Assembly: GCF_003399445.1 (NCBI RefSeq)
Contig: NZ_QUQO01000001.1
Location: forward strand, 1,361,001 to 1,425,000
Source of the DNA: Parvularcula marina
Lineage (GTDB): Bacteria > Pseudomonadota > Alphaproteobacteria > Caulobacterales > Parvularculaceae
DNA length: 64,000 nucleotides
Direction: 5' to 3'
The translations under genes were made by a program, and so were the position numbers. Below, in pieces: positions 1-9,374 of this stretch (positions are counted from its first letter, which is position 1; each line of letters opens with the position of its first letter). Under the pieces are notes generated by a model, which worked only from the letters and a program-made list of their open reading frames with translations, was not told the origin of the DNA and did no database searches.

Positions 1-4
1 CACG

Positions 5-34
5 AACCCCCGCCCTCACCGGCGGGGGTTTTTT
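5..34 (+). terminator. Rho-independent terminator
   Basis: A 10-bp perfect stem (positions 5-14 with 21-30) closes a six-base loop and runs into six T residues (29-34). The T tract lies on the + strand, so it should end a + strand gene lying left of the window. It also sits just beyond the 3' end of the minus-strand lipoprotein gene, for which its reverse U tract is too short to be convincing. Confidence 0.85.
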
Positions 35-56
35 GTTGAGCCGCGTCGCCCCAGCC

Positions 57-692
57 TTAGCGCTGGAACTGACGCACCCGGACGGCAAAGGAGCCATCCT
101 TGATCTCAAATGTCTCTGGCTGGTCTGTCGACGCCGTACTGTCGGCTGGCAACTCGACAACCCCGGAAAAACCGCCGCCAATATCGATATAATCACCATC
201 GATGATAAAGCGGTTGAGCATCACCTTCGCGCCGCCGCTATTCTCTGACGTCCACGTCTTGCTGAGGCCATCAGCGAAAAAGGTCAGCTCGGCACTGACG
301 ACGCGTACATTGTTGGTCTCGCCTTGCACGACGAGGCTCATCATCACCTCGCCCTTGCCGGAGGGCTTTGCGGCTTTGCTCGTCAGTCCAAAGAGTGTCA
401 CCTGATAGGTGTCCTTGAGCGACATGGCGCGCCAGAAACTGCCGCTCTGCCAGTCGCCGTCGCTTTCGAGATGGGTGACATACCAGCTGCGCCGGTCATC
501 ATTCACTGCCGCGAACAATTGTCCGTCAACTTCCGCCTCGGCTTTTTTCGCGCTGGCCTTTTCGGCGGGTTTTTCGGTTCTGGTCTCGACAGTCGTTTCT
601 TCATCCGCGCTGTCATTGCCGCCGCAGGCAGCCAGACCGCCCACAAGGATGAGTGCCGCCAGTGTCCGCCCCGTATTCTTCAACAAATGCAT
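57..692 (-). CDS. Predicted lipoprotein, paralogue of the gene at 20137-20736
   Basis: The 211-residue product starts with a hydrophobic signal and a lipobox L-A-A-C with the lipidated Cys at about residue 23, followed by an acidic, Lys- and Glu-rich linker. The start is set by a strong ribosome site (AGGGGAGC) five bases before ATG 692; the longer open frame to 734 lacks one. The mature part shows a W-Y-V-T motif and a C-terminal pattern ending in a D-G-S-F-x-V-R-V strand. The same layout is seen in the lipoprotein at 20137-20736, so the two are paralogues. The fold is probably all-beta, which is inference. I recognise no named function; location should be a membrane facing the periplasm. 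Confidence 0.8.
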   Translation of the reverse strand: MHLLKNTGRTLAALILVGGLAACGGNDSADEETTVETRTEKPAEKASAKKAEAEVDGQLFAAVNDDRRSWYVTHLESDGDWQSGSFWRAMSLKDTYQVTLFGLTSKAAKPSGKGEVMMSLVVQGETNNVRVVSAELTFFADGLSKTWTSENSGGAKVMLNRFIIDGDYIDIGGGFSGVVELPADSTASTDQPETFEIKDGSFAVRVRQFQR

Positions 693-734
693 ATTTGCTC
701 CCCTCACGTCCCACTTCACAAGAAAACCCCGCAC

Positions 735-1321
735 GTCAGATCCTCGGCGCGGGTGACCGGTGTGTTCCGGCGGACCCTACATGGATTTGACCACCGGATG
801 CGCGCGTTTTGCAGTTGGCCACGAATTCGTTTTGGGAGCGCACCGGTGCCGGTCGGCGTTCCCGCGTATTTTCAAGGGCTTATTGCCCGGCTGGCCGTGG
901 GGATGGGTTGCCCGAATTCATGAGCGCCGTCATCCCGCGGCTCCGACCGCAGGTCTCAGGGGGCGGAACGCGCGGATTATTGGCATGGGAAGGTCATCCG
1001 ACTGACGGGCTCTGGGGGGCGGGTTTCCAATTTCTCCGCTCATGCCCGCGAAGGCGGGCATCTGATCTTCTGTGGGGTGTTTGGCGCCTGTCTCTTCACT
1101 CTTGGGTGGAAGGACCGTGTAGGGCGGTTATCGCGAAGCGATAGCTAACCTCTAATGAACGGTAATGTTCTCTGCAGTTGCTGCAGCCATTACCCTTCTA
1201 TGTGCTATTTTATCACACACCTTGTCAAATCAGGACAACTATGCCCTATTCTAGAAACTCGCGTTACGTCGTTTAAAGTATCCACTATATGGGCGGAGCG
1301 TCTCGTGCCGGGCAAGGGAGC
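735..1321. other. Spacer without a convincing gene
   Basis: About 590 bases hold no gene I can support. The left two thirds are GC-rich and carry degenerate palindromic repeat-like sequence (a CATCCCGCGG stretch near 932 and the clear copy at 1042-1061). An inverted repeat TATCGCGAAGCGATA lies near 1128-1142. From roughly 1145 the base composition turns AT-rich and stays so until about 2850, which marks the left edge of the dGTPase patch. I found no direct repeats flanking the patch that would serve as attachment sites. Confidence 0.55.
1042..1061. repeat. REP-like short palindrome
   Basis: ATGCCCGC (1042-1049) and GCGGGCAT (1054-1061) form an 8-bp perfect inverted repeat around GAAG. Such GC-rich palindromes with CATGCCCGC arms are common extragenic repeats in alphaproteobacteria (established knowledge). 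Only one clear copy is seen in this window. Confidence 0.5.
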
Positions 1322-1528
1322 ATGCAAGTGCTGACTGAGAATGAAATTCTAGAATTTCTCGCAACACATGAGCAAGGCGTTAAACAGGCTGATTTTTTCA
1401 ACCACTTCAAATGCAAAGCCACTCGCCGTGACATCGAAAGATCCATTGAACGCTGTGTCGATCAACAAGTGATCATTATTGATGGCCCAAAGGTGTTGAC
1501 CAATCCCAATCATAAAGCGGCCGCGTAA
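1322..1528 (+). CDS. Small winged-helix-like hypothetical protein
   Basis: A 68-residue product, rich in charged helices, with a length and pattern (three predicted helices followed by a short beta pair, I-I-I-D-G-P-K-V) that suggest a small winged-helix DNA-binding domain; this is inference. AAGGGAG (1314-1320) lies one base before ATG 1322 and seven bases before an in-frame GTG at 1328, so GTG 1328 may be the true start. The gene is AT-rich like the dGTPase frame that follows only eight bases after its stop, so the two probably form one transcript and were acquired together. I recognise no named family. Confidence 0.55.
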   Translation: MQVLTENEILEFLATHEQGVKQADFFNHFKCKATRRDIERSIERCVDQQVIIIDGPKVLTNPNHKAAA

Positions 1529-1536
1529 TCACAAGC

Positions 1537-2844
1537 ATCTGGGGGATACATAAGCGAAAAGACCGGAGACATTCTGCTTCGGGCCCGGACCAGCGTAGCG
1601 AATTTGCACGAGATAGAGACAGAATACTATATTCGTCTGCATTTCGTAGGCTTGCGGGAATAACACAAATTGTCAAAGTCGGTGACGAGGATATATTTCA
1701 TACTCGGCTCCACCACTCATTAAAAGTCGCACAAATAGCTCGACGCATAGCCGAATATAATCGAAGCAAACCGGCTGCACGATTCCTCAAAATAAATCCC
1801 GAAGTAGCCGAAGCAGCCGCATTAGCCCATGATATCGGACATCCTCCGTTCGGTCACATCGGCGAGCAAGTATTAAACGAACTGGTATCGCAAACCGATA
1901 CCGATGGGTACGAAGGCAATGCACAATCCTTCCGTATACTTACCAAATTATCAGTACGATTCCTCGACGTAAGCGGTCTTGATCTTACAAGAGCGACCTT
2001 AGCAGCAATACTCAAATACCCTTGGCATCGAGACAAAGAAAACTCTGATCGCGAAAGAAAATGGGGCGCATACAAAACAGAAGAAGCTGACTTTCGATTT
2101 GCGCGGGCTGCATTCAACCACACATATTCGCAAACAGCTGAAGCCGCCTTGATGGATTATGCTGACGATATAGCATATTCTGTTCACGATCTAGAAGACT
2201 TTCACCGATGCAATGCAATTCCTTGGTCCCTGATATTCGCTGATAATGACGGAGCCGGAGTAGTCGATCGGGCATATCGCTCTTGGCATAGAGCCCCAAG
2301 CGACGCAAAAGAACGCCTACGAATTGCTTTGCAAACTGTGAAAGAAACTTTTGAATGGACTTTTAAGACTGAATTGCAGCGCCCTTATGATGGCAGTACC
2401 GAAGCACGACGTAAATTAAGGAGCCTAACTTCACGGCTCATTGGTACCTACATTAAAGCCGCCGAACCACTACCTGAAAAGAAAATCTGCGCCGATAAAC
2501 CGGTTATCAAAATAGAACAAAGAAGATATGACGAAATAAGAGTTCTAAAAGCAATTACTCGAGACTATATAATTGACAACCCATCTTTGATGGCTCAACA
2601 GCTTGGGCAAAAAAAGATTATTGCGGATCTTTTCGAAATAATCTCATCGGAAGCCAAGGTCTCGCGCCCCAAATTTCTCCCATTTAGACTGTCCGATCTC
2701 TATTCAATAGATGGCAATAACCCCAACCCTGCCCGCTTCGCTGCTGATTGCATTTCTAGTCTCACAGAACAAGAAACAATTAAGTTACACGCCAGGCTGA
2801 CAGGTCTATCAAGTGGTTCAGTCCTAGATCCAATAGTAAGATAG
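1537..2844 (+). CDS. dGTPase-type HD-domain triphosphohydrolase lacking a standard start codon
   Basis: The frame encodes about 435 residues of a deoxynucleotide triphosphohydrolase, which cuts dNTPs to nucleoside and tripolyphosphate. Seen directly (numbering from codon 1537): R-D-R-D-R-I-L-Y-S-S-A-F-R-R-L-A near residues 25-40, H55 in H-T-R-L-H-H-S, the H98-D99 pair in A-H-D-I-G-H-P-P-F-G-H, and D210 in Y-A-D-D-I-A-Y-S. These are the metal-binding HD residues of the family, so the body looks intact. The frame is open from 1516, but no ATG, GTG or TTG occurs before 2149, far inside the HD domain. Family members usually begin with a Trp near the N terminus (M-x-W), and here codon 1537 is ATC followed by TGG, so ATC may be a rare start or a mutated ATG. 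The gene is AT-rich (18 G/C in 2521-2580) against its neighbours, suggesting transfer. Confidence 0.75.
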   Translation: MWGIHKRKDRRHSASGPDQRSEFARDRDRILYSSAFRRLAGITQIVKVGDEDIFHTRLHHSLKVAQIARRIAEYNRSKPAARFLKINPEVAEAAALAHDIGHPPFGHIGEQVLNELVSQTDTDGYEGNAQSFRILTKLSVRFLDVSGLDLTRATLAAILKYPWHRDKENSDRERKWGAYKTEEADFRFARAAFNHTYSQTAEAALMDYADDIAYSVHDLEDFHRCNAIPWSLIFADNDGAGVVDRAYRSWHRAPSDAKERLRIALQTVKETFEWTFKTELQRPYDGSTEARRKLRSLTSRLIGTYIKAAEPLPEKKICADKPVIKIEQRRYDEIRVLKAITRDYIIDNPSLMAQQLGQKKIIADLFEIISSEAKVSRPKFLPFRLSDLYSIDGNNPNPARFAADCISSLTEQETIKLHARLTGLSSGSVLDPIVR

Positions 2845-2858
2845 TACGATATCCGTCC

Positions 2859-5161
<2,303 letters not shown>

Positions 5162-5240
5162 TTTCCGTCCCTCCGCCGGTGTGAGCCGGATCAGGTTCAA
5201 AGGGTGCTTCTCAACCCCGGCGGGGTGCCCCTCGGCAAAG
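5162..5240 (-). promoter_or_regulatory. TPP (thiamine pyrophosphate) riboswitch
   Basis: Read on the minus strand, the stretch holds the conserved thi-box parts in order: a GGGGCACCCC/CGGGG stem, TTGAGA (usual form CTGAGA), ACCCTTTGAACCTGATC, and CCGG...ACCGGCGGAGGGA. It ends three bases before ATG 5161, and its 3' end contains the GGAGGGA ribosome site. Ligand binding would therefore be expected to block translation of the DUF1801 gene and, through coupling, of thiC. No separate terminator hairpin with a U tract fits between aptamer and start. Confidence 0.95.
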
Positions 5241-5282
5241 TCTGGAATTAGCGGCTCTGCGGCGGCGACGCAAATACTCCCC

Positions 5283-5879
5283 TCAGTCGCTTTCGCAGAT
5301 CAGGAGCTGGCGCGCCGTCTCTTGCATCATCTTGCGATAGCGCGCCTGCGGCCAACCACAATCGATGGTCAGATGCTCCCAGTTGCGGACCGACATCCAG
5401 GTCCAGAGAAGGTCGGTCGCCACCGGCACGGTGAGACCGGCGCGTAGCCTGCCGTCCCTCTTCAGCGATTTCACCGCCGCCTCGCACCCTTCGCGGAAAG
5501 CCGCCATGCGGTCGTCCCACGCCGCGCGCGCCGCCTCATCCGAATCGCGCATGACGAGGAGCGCTTTCATCACGCCGTAGATCTGCGGAATGAAGGTCGC
5601 CCAGAAATCGATATAGGCGGCGAGCCGCGCCTCCCCCGTTTCCGCCGCGCGGCTGGGGGCCAGCAGCTCATCCACCTTCAGCTGGTCGCCGGTATAGCGG
5701 GTGACGGCAATCAGCAGCTCCGCCCGTGTCGGGAAATGCAGATAGACCGCCTGCCGGCTGATCCCTGACGTTTTGGCGATTTCTGACATCGGCACCACCC
5801 GTGCCGGGTTCGCCTCCAGCAGCTTCCAGGTGGCTTCGAGAATTTTTTTTCGGGTCGGGTTGAGATCATCACTTGACAT
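5283..5879 (-). CDS. TetR/AcrR-family transcriptional regulator
   Basis: The 198-residue product has a TetR N-terminal DNA-binding domain (about residues 8-60) with M-S-E-I-A-K-T-S-G-I-S-R-Q-A-V-Y as the helix-turn-helix and H-F-P-T-R-A-E-L-L after it. The rest is a helical ligand-binding domain of the usual length. It is transcribed away from the quinone-reductase/DUF1772 operon starting at 5946, and three similar palindromes lie between the two starts, one overlapping its own start codon. This layout fits a self-repressing regulator that also represses the neighbouring operon until an unknown, possibly quinone-like or electrophilic, ligand appears (inference). Confidence 0.9.
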   Translation of the reverse strand: MSSDDLNPTRKKILEATWKLLEANPARVVPMSEIAKTSGISRQAVYLHFPTRAELLIAVTRYTGDQLKVDELLAPSRAAETGEARLAAYIDFWATFIPQIYGVMKALLVMRDSDEAARAAWDDRMAAFREGCEAAVKSLKRDGRLRAGLTVPVATDLLWTWMSVRNWEHLTIDCGWPQARYRKMMQETARQLLICESD

Positions 5880-5929
5880 GTTGTCAATCTAGCGCCACTT
5901 GACGGCCTGTCAACTTGACAATGTGTCAA
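5873..5929. promoter_or_regulatory. Three TetR-type operators, TTGAC-N5-GTCAA
   Basis: Three palindromes share TTGAC-N5-GTCAA arms: 5873-5887 (core ATGTT), 5899-5913 (core GGCCT) and 5915-5929 (core AATGT). The first and third extend to TTGACA-N3-TGTCAA. They fill the 66-bp divergent spacer; the first covers the start codon of the TetR gene. On the minus strand, TTGACA within the middle copy and TAGATT 16 bases on could serve as the tetR promoter, so bound repressor would block it. Sites are seen directly; the link to this TetR is inference from position. Confidence 0.8.
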
Positions 5930-5945
5930 GCGAAGGAGAGGCGAT

Positions 5946-6575
5946 ATGACAAACCACATTTTCATCTGGGTGGCGCATCCGCGTGAGGCGTCCCTGTCGA
6001 CTGGACTGGCCGAGGCCTATGCTGCGGGCGCGCGCCGGACCGGCGCGGAAGTTCGCATTCAGGGCCTGTGGGACATGGCGTTCGAGCCGCGCATGAAGGG
6101 CTTTGGCAAGGACATGCCCGCGCTGGAGCCGGACCTGATCCAATGGCAGCAGAATATTGCGTGGGCGGATCACATAGTCGTCATCCATCCCTATTGGTGG
6201 GGGCAGATGCCGGGCCTTGCCCGCGCCGTGCTCGACCGCGGCCTGACGCCGGGGTTTGCGTTCAAATACCATGCGCGCGGCGTCAAATGGGACAAGCTGC
6301 TCGAGGGCCGGACGGCGGACATCGTCATTACGTCCGACACCCCGCCCCTGCTCGACCGGGTCTTTTACGGCCAGCCGGGCCTGCGCGTTCTTAAAAAGCA
6401 GGTGCTGGAATTCTGCGGCATCAAGGTGAAAAAAGCACTCCAATTCGGCTCAGTCAAACTGGCGGGCACGGAGAAAATCCTGTCCTGGAAGACCCGGATG
6501 GAGAAACTCGGCGCGTCCCGCGGGCGCGAGGCCGAAACCGTCGCCACGCAGTACGAAACCGGGAGGGCGGCATGA
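5946..6575 (+). CDS. NAD(P)H-dependent quinone oxidoreductase, flavodoxin-like fold
   Basis: The 209-residue product fits the flavodoxin_2 family (MdaB/KefF/NQO relatives), soluble FAD or FMN enzymes that reduce quinones by two electrons. Visible signs are the N-terminal strand with H-P-R-E-A-S-L-S, the acidic-then-W-W segment H-P-Y-W-W-G-Q-M-P-G near residues 80-89, and the following helix A-R-A-V-L-D-R-G. A good ribosome site (AAGGAGAGG) precedes ATG 5946. Its TGA overlaps the ATG of the DUF1772 gene (ATGA), and the TetR operators lie just upstream. Together these suggest an inducible two-gene detoxification operon. The exact substrate is not visible. Confidence 0.85.
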   Translation: MTNHIFIWVAHPREASLSTGLAEAYAAGARRTGAEVRIQGLWDMAFEPRMKGFGKDMPALEPDLIQWQQNIAWADHIVVIHPYWWGQMPGLARAVLDRGLTPGFAFKYHARGVKWDKLLEGRTADIVITSDTPPLLDRVFYGQPGLRVLKKQVLEFCGIKVKKALQFGSVKLAGTEKILSWKTRMEKLGASRGREAETVATQYETGRAA

Positions 6576-7060
6576 ACTTCGATCATCTCGATATCGTGCT
6601 GACGGGGACTGGCCTGACGGCGGCCCTCGTCGCGGGGGTGTTCCTCACCTTCTCCGAGCTGGTGATGGACGCGCTGGGGCGTCTTGATGAGCCTTCCGGC
6701 ATCAAAGGAATGCAGCGCATCAACCGGCGGGTGTTCAGGACGATCTTTCTTTTCTCCGCCCTCGGACTGGTCCCGGTGATGGGCGGGCTGTCCTTCATCT
6801 CATGGAACCAGCTGGAGGGGTCTTCGCGGATGCTGGTGATCGCAGGGTCACTCACCTACCTCATCGGTATGTTCGGTGTGACCATGTTCGGCAATGTGCC
6901 GATGAATGAGAAACTGGCCCAGATGGTGCCCGAAGCGCTCGAGGCGTGCGAGTACTGGCATCATTATCTGAAGGTCTGGACACGGTGGAACCATCTGCGC
7001 ACCGCGTCATCCTTCATCGCAGGCGGGCTTTATATGCTGGCACCCCTTGCCGGTGCCTGA
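6572..7060 (+). CDS. DUF1772 membrane protein
   Basis: The 162-residue product has four hydrophobic segments (about residues 8-30, 55-76, 86-107 and 142-160) and the DUF1772 signature F-G-N-V-P-M-N-E-K-L-A near residues 106-116, followed by W-x-x-W-N-H-L-R-T. DUF1772 includes anthrone-oxygenase-like proteins, so a link with quinone or polycyclic substrates is possible. Start overlaps the stop of the quinone reductase gene. Co-transcription with a quinone reductase makes an aromatic-redox role plausible but unproved. Confidence 0.8.
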   Translation: MNFDHLDIVLTGTGLTAALVAGVFLTFSELVMDALGRLDEPSGIKGMQRINRRVFRTIFLFSALGLVPVMGGLSFISWNQLEGSSRMLVIAGSLTYLIGMFGVTMFGNVPMNEKLAQMVPEALEACEYWHHYLKVWTRWNHLRTASSFIAGGLYMLAPLAGA

Positions 7061-7105
7061 ACCATGCGCGCGGAGGACAGGATCATCGGGAACCTCGCTT
7101 AAATC

Positions 7106-7972
7106 CTAATTGGGGTTCCCGTACATGATCGCCCGCGTCTCTCCGGGCTTTGAGAAATAATCCTCGCCTGACTCGATCAGGCCCTGCGGGACGACGACCT
7201 GCACATGGATGCCGACCGCTTTATCCGCATTGAGCATCTCGCGCGTCGCCTCACCGCCCAACGCCGCAAAGAACCAGTCTGGCACGAATGCCATATGGGT
7301 GCGGATCTTCTGGTAGAAATCCGTCTGCGGTGCATGCGCTTCCCGCTCCGGTGCGGCATCTCCCAGATGCATGACGGTCGCGCCCTCATTCAGGGTTACG
7401 CGGTAGACGATGTTTTCGACGTCTTTCATTCTTGCGCCACCAGCATGGGGAATGCGAACGGCAGATGCCGTGATGCTCTCTTCCGTTGTGGACCCTACCC
7501 CATCTTCGGTGACCACGACATGGGCAAAGCTGTTCGGCTCGCCTTCATATTCAGGCGCCATGACCGTAATGCGGTCCTCGAAAGATGCTTCCCAGCCCGC
7601 GCCCTGCCGGAGCATAGCTACAGCCTGCGTCGGCGCGACGAGCAACACTTGCGGCTGGGCCGCGAGATAGTCGTTGACTTCGGAAGCAGTGAAATGATCC
7701 CCATGCGCATGGCTGATGAAGACGACGTCGACCCCGTCATAGGGCGCCTCGCCAGCAAACAGTTTGGCGCGTATGTCATCGGGCAGGTTCTGGTAATTCG
7801 CATAATCATGCCGAAACAGCGGATCAAAAAGGATCTTGGTCTCGCCATCGACGATCATCACGCCTTCATTGGCAAGGAAATGGGCGGTCGTCTGTTCCCC
7901 ATCCGAGGGGTGCGCTGCGGCGATGCCGGACAAAAAGCCTAAAGCTGTGAGGGAACACAGGATTTTTCTCAT
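7106..7972 (-). CDS. Exported metallo-beta-lactamase-fold hydrolase (UlaG-like)
   Basis: The 288-residue product starts with a cleavable-looking signal peptide (about residues 1-20, ending A-A-A-H). It then carries the metal motif H-A-H-G-D-H (H-x-H-x-D-H), a later R-I-P-H-A-G-G histidine and H-L-G-D-A-A-P aspartate, the usual ligand order of metallo-beta-lactamase folds of the UlaG/L-ascorbate-lactonase-like branch. Start ATG 7972 is chosen because GGACGGAAG precedes it and because the signal peptide begins there; the longer frame to 8191 has no such features. Substrate unknown; action expected in the periplasm. Confidence 0.8.
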   Translation of the reverse strand: MRKILCSLTALGFLSGIAAAHPSDGEQTTAHFLANEGVMIVDGETKILFDPLFRHDYANYQNLPDDIRAKLFAGEAPYDGVDVVFISHAHGDHFTASEVNDYLAAQPQVLLVAPTQAVAMLRQGAGWEASFEDRITVMAPEYEGEPNSFAHVVVTEDGVGSTTEESITASAVRIPHAGGARMKDVENIVYRVTLNEGATVMHLGDAAPEREAHAPQTDFYQKIRTHMAFVPDWFFAALGGEATREMLNADKAVGIHVQVVVPQGLIESGEDYFSKPGETRAIMYGNPN

Positions 7973-8189
7973 CTTCCGTCCTTCTGCGTTATATAGTCTG
8001 AAGAAGACTCTCCGCACCCACCCCAAAGAACCCGAACAGATGGCCGCCGCTCCGTCAGACTGAGTTAGCTTGTTCCCAAAACTGACGCAATCTGGGTTCC
8101 AGAAGGGATAGGACAGAATCAGGGGTCGAGTTTGACATCTCGCGGGAAGCCTGAACAAATCTTCCCGCCCAGCCGAATGACAGGATCCC

Positions 8190-8621
8190 ATGTTTCTTAA
8201 ATCAGTTCTGACGTCAGTTATTACGGTCTCTTCGATCTACGGCGTCGCCACCGCAGGCGAATATGCCGTGCGCGACCTTGGCCAGATCACCAGCCGCGAC
8301 GAATGTATGGAGGCCGCCGATTTCATGATGGGTCAGGCGCTTCGCAACTGGCACTGGAACATTGATGACACAGAAAAGAGCAAAGGCGGCAGCACGGTCT
8401 TTTTCTATGGGGTCCGAAAAGATATCAATTCGGGCTCATCGCGGGACTATCAGATTGATGTATCCGTCTACTGCCCTTTTTATGACGGGAAATTCTACGG
8501 CCAGCTGATCGTGCATCACAGCCGAGATGGTGAGAACCCGTTACGCACCGCCGACAAGCTCGAATATTTTTTCCGTGAGGGCATCAAGACCATCCACTAT
8601 ATGAAGGCCAACGGGCATTAA
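8190..8621 (+). CDS. Exported hypothetical protein
   Basis: A 143-residue product with an N-terminal signal sequence (about residues 1-22, ending A-T-A-G). The mature part has two Cys residues (in D-E-C-M-E-A-A and V-Y-C-P-F-Y), possibly a disulfide, and several beta-like stretches. AGGA precedes the start by five bases. It stands alone between a divergent hydrolase gene and a lipoprotein gene. I do not recognise the family. Confidence 0.65.
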   Translation: MFLKSVLTSVITVSSIYGVATAGEYAVRDLGQITSRDECMEAADFMMGQALRNWHWNIDDTEKSKGGSTVFFYGVRKDINSGSSRDYQIDVSVYCPFYDGKFYGQLIVHHSRDGENPLRTADKLEYFFREGIKTIHYMKANGH

Positions 8622-8683
8622 TGCCGTGCAACCAAGCCGCCGCTCCGGCGTTGTCTTAGACTGGATTTTCCGGAGGATATCCC

Positions 8684-9370
8684 ATGCGCCGTGCTCATCT
8701 GCCTGTTTTTGCGCTTCTTCTTGGTCTGGCCGCCTGTGGCGGGAAGGATGAAGAGGCGGAGGTTTCTGAACCCGCCGCTGCGCCGATCGAAAAACCGGCC
8801 CGCGATAAACAGGCGGCCCCGAGCGGCACACCGGCAAATGAGACAAGTGCTGTTGCACCTGAGAAGTTGCCCGCCAATGGCAAGGTCATCCCCCTGACAC
8901 CAGAAGGCTGGGGCGTCCTGAAGATCGGCATGACCCGAGACGAGATCACGGCCGCGATGGGGCCAGACAGCGAGCCGGGACTTGCTGGCGGGCCGGATCC
9001 AGCGGCTTGTGATCAGTACCACCCGGAGAACGCTCCGACCGACATGCTGGTTATGCTGGAGAATGATGTCGTGACACGGATTTCCGTCATGCAGGACAGC
9101 AATGTCGTCAGTGAATGGAATATCGGGATCGGCGCCGAGGCGGCAAAAGTGAAAGCTGCCTATCCGGACGCAGATATCTCACCACATAAATATCAGGACG
9201 CGCCGGCTGAATATATCACCGCTTGGAGCGCGAATGGCCCGTCTGGCGATGAATCCTATACGGATGACCCTGCCGCGCGCGGCATCCGCTATGAGATCGG
9301 CGATGACGGCAAGGTCATGGCGATCCACGCCGGCGGCCCCTCGATCCAGTATGTCGAAGGATGCCTTTGA
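8684..9370 (+). CDS. Predicted lipoprotein
   Basis: The 228-residue product has a signal peptide with lipobox L-A-A-C (Cys near residue 19) and an Ala/Pro/Glu-rich linker. The mature domain begins with W-G-V-L-K-I-G-M-T-R-D-E-I-T-A-A-M-G, a G-M-x-x-x-E motif resembling those in SmpA/OmlA-type small domains, and ends in V-E-G-C. A perfect GGAGGA site precedes ATG 8684. Function unknown; location at the cell envelope is inferred from the lipobox. Confidence 0.75.
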   Translation: MRRAHLPVFALLLGLAACGGKDEEAEVSEPAAAPIEKPARDKQAAPSGTPANETSAVAPEKLPANGKVIPLTPEGWGVLKIGMTRDEITAAMGPDSEPGLAGGPDPAACDQYHPENAPTDMLVMLENDVVTRISVMQDSNVVSEWNIGIGAEAAKVKAAYPDADISPHKYQDAPAEYITAWSANGPSGDESYTDDPAARGIRYEIGDDGKVMAIHAGGPSIQYVEGCL

Positions 9371-9374
9371 GGGG

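Noticed and set aside
1502-1560. Programmed -1 frameshift joining the small ORF to the dGTPase
   Set aside because: The dGTPase is in the right frame, but there is no X-XXY-YYZ slippery heptamer and a TAA (1513-1515) blocks earlier slips, so I treat it as a missing or rare start instead.
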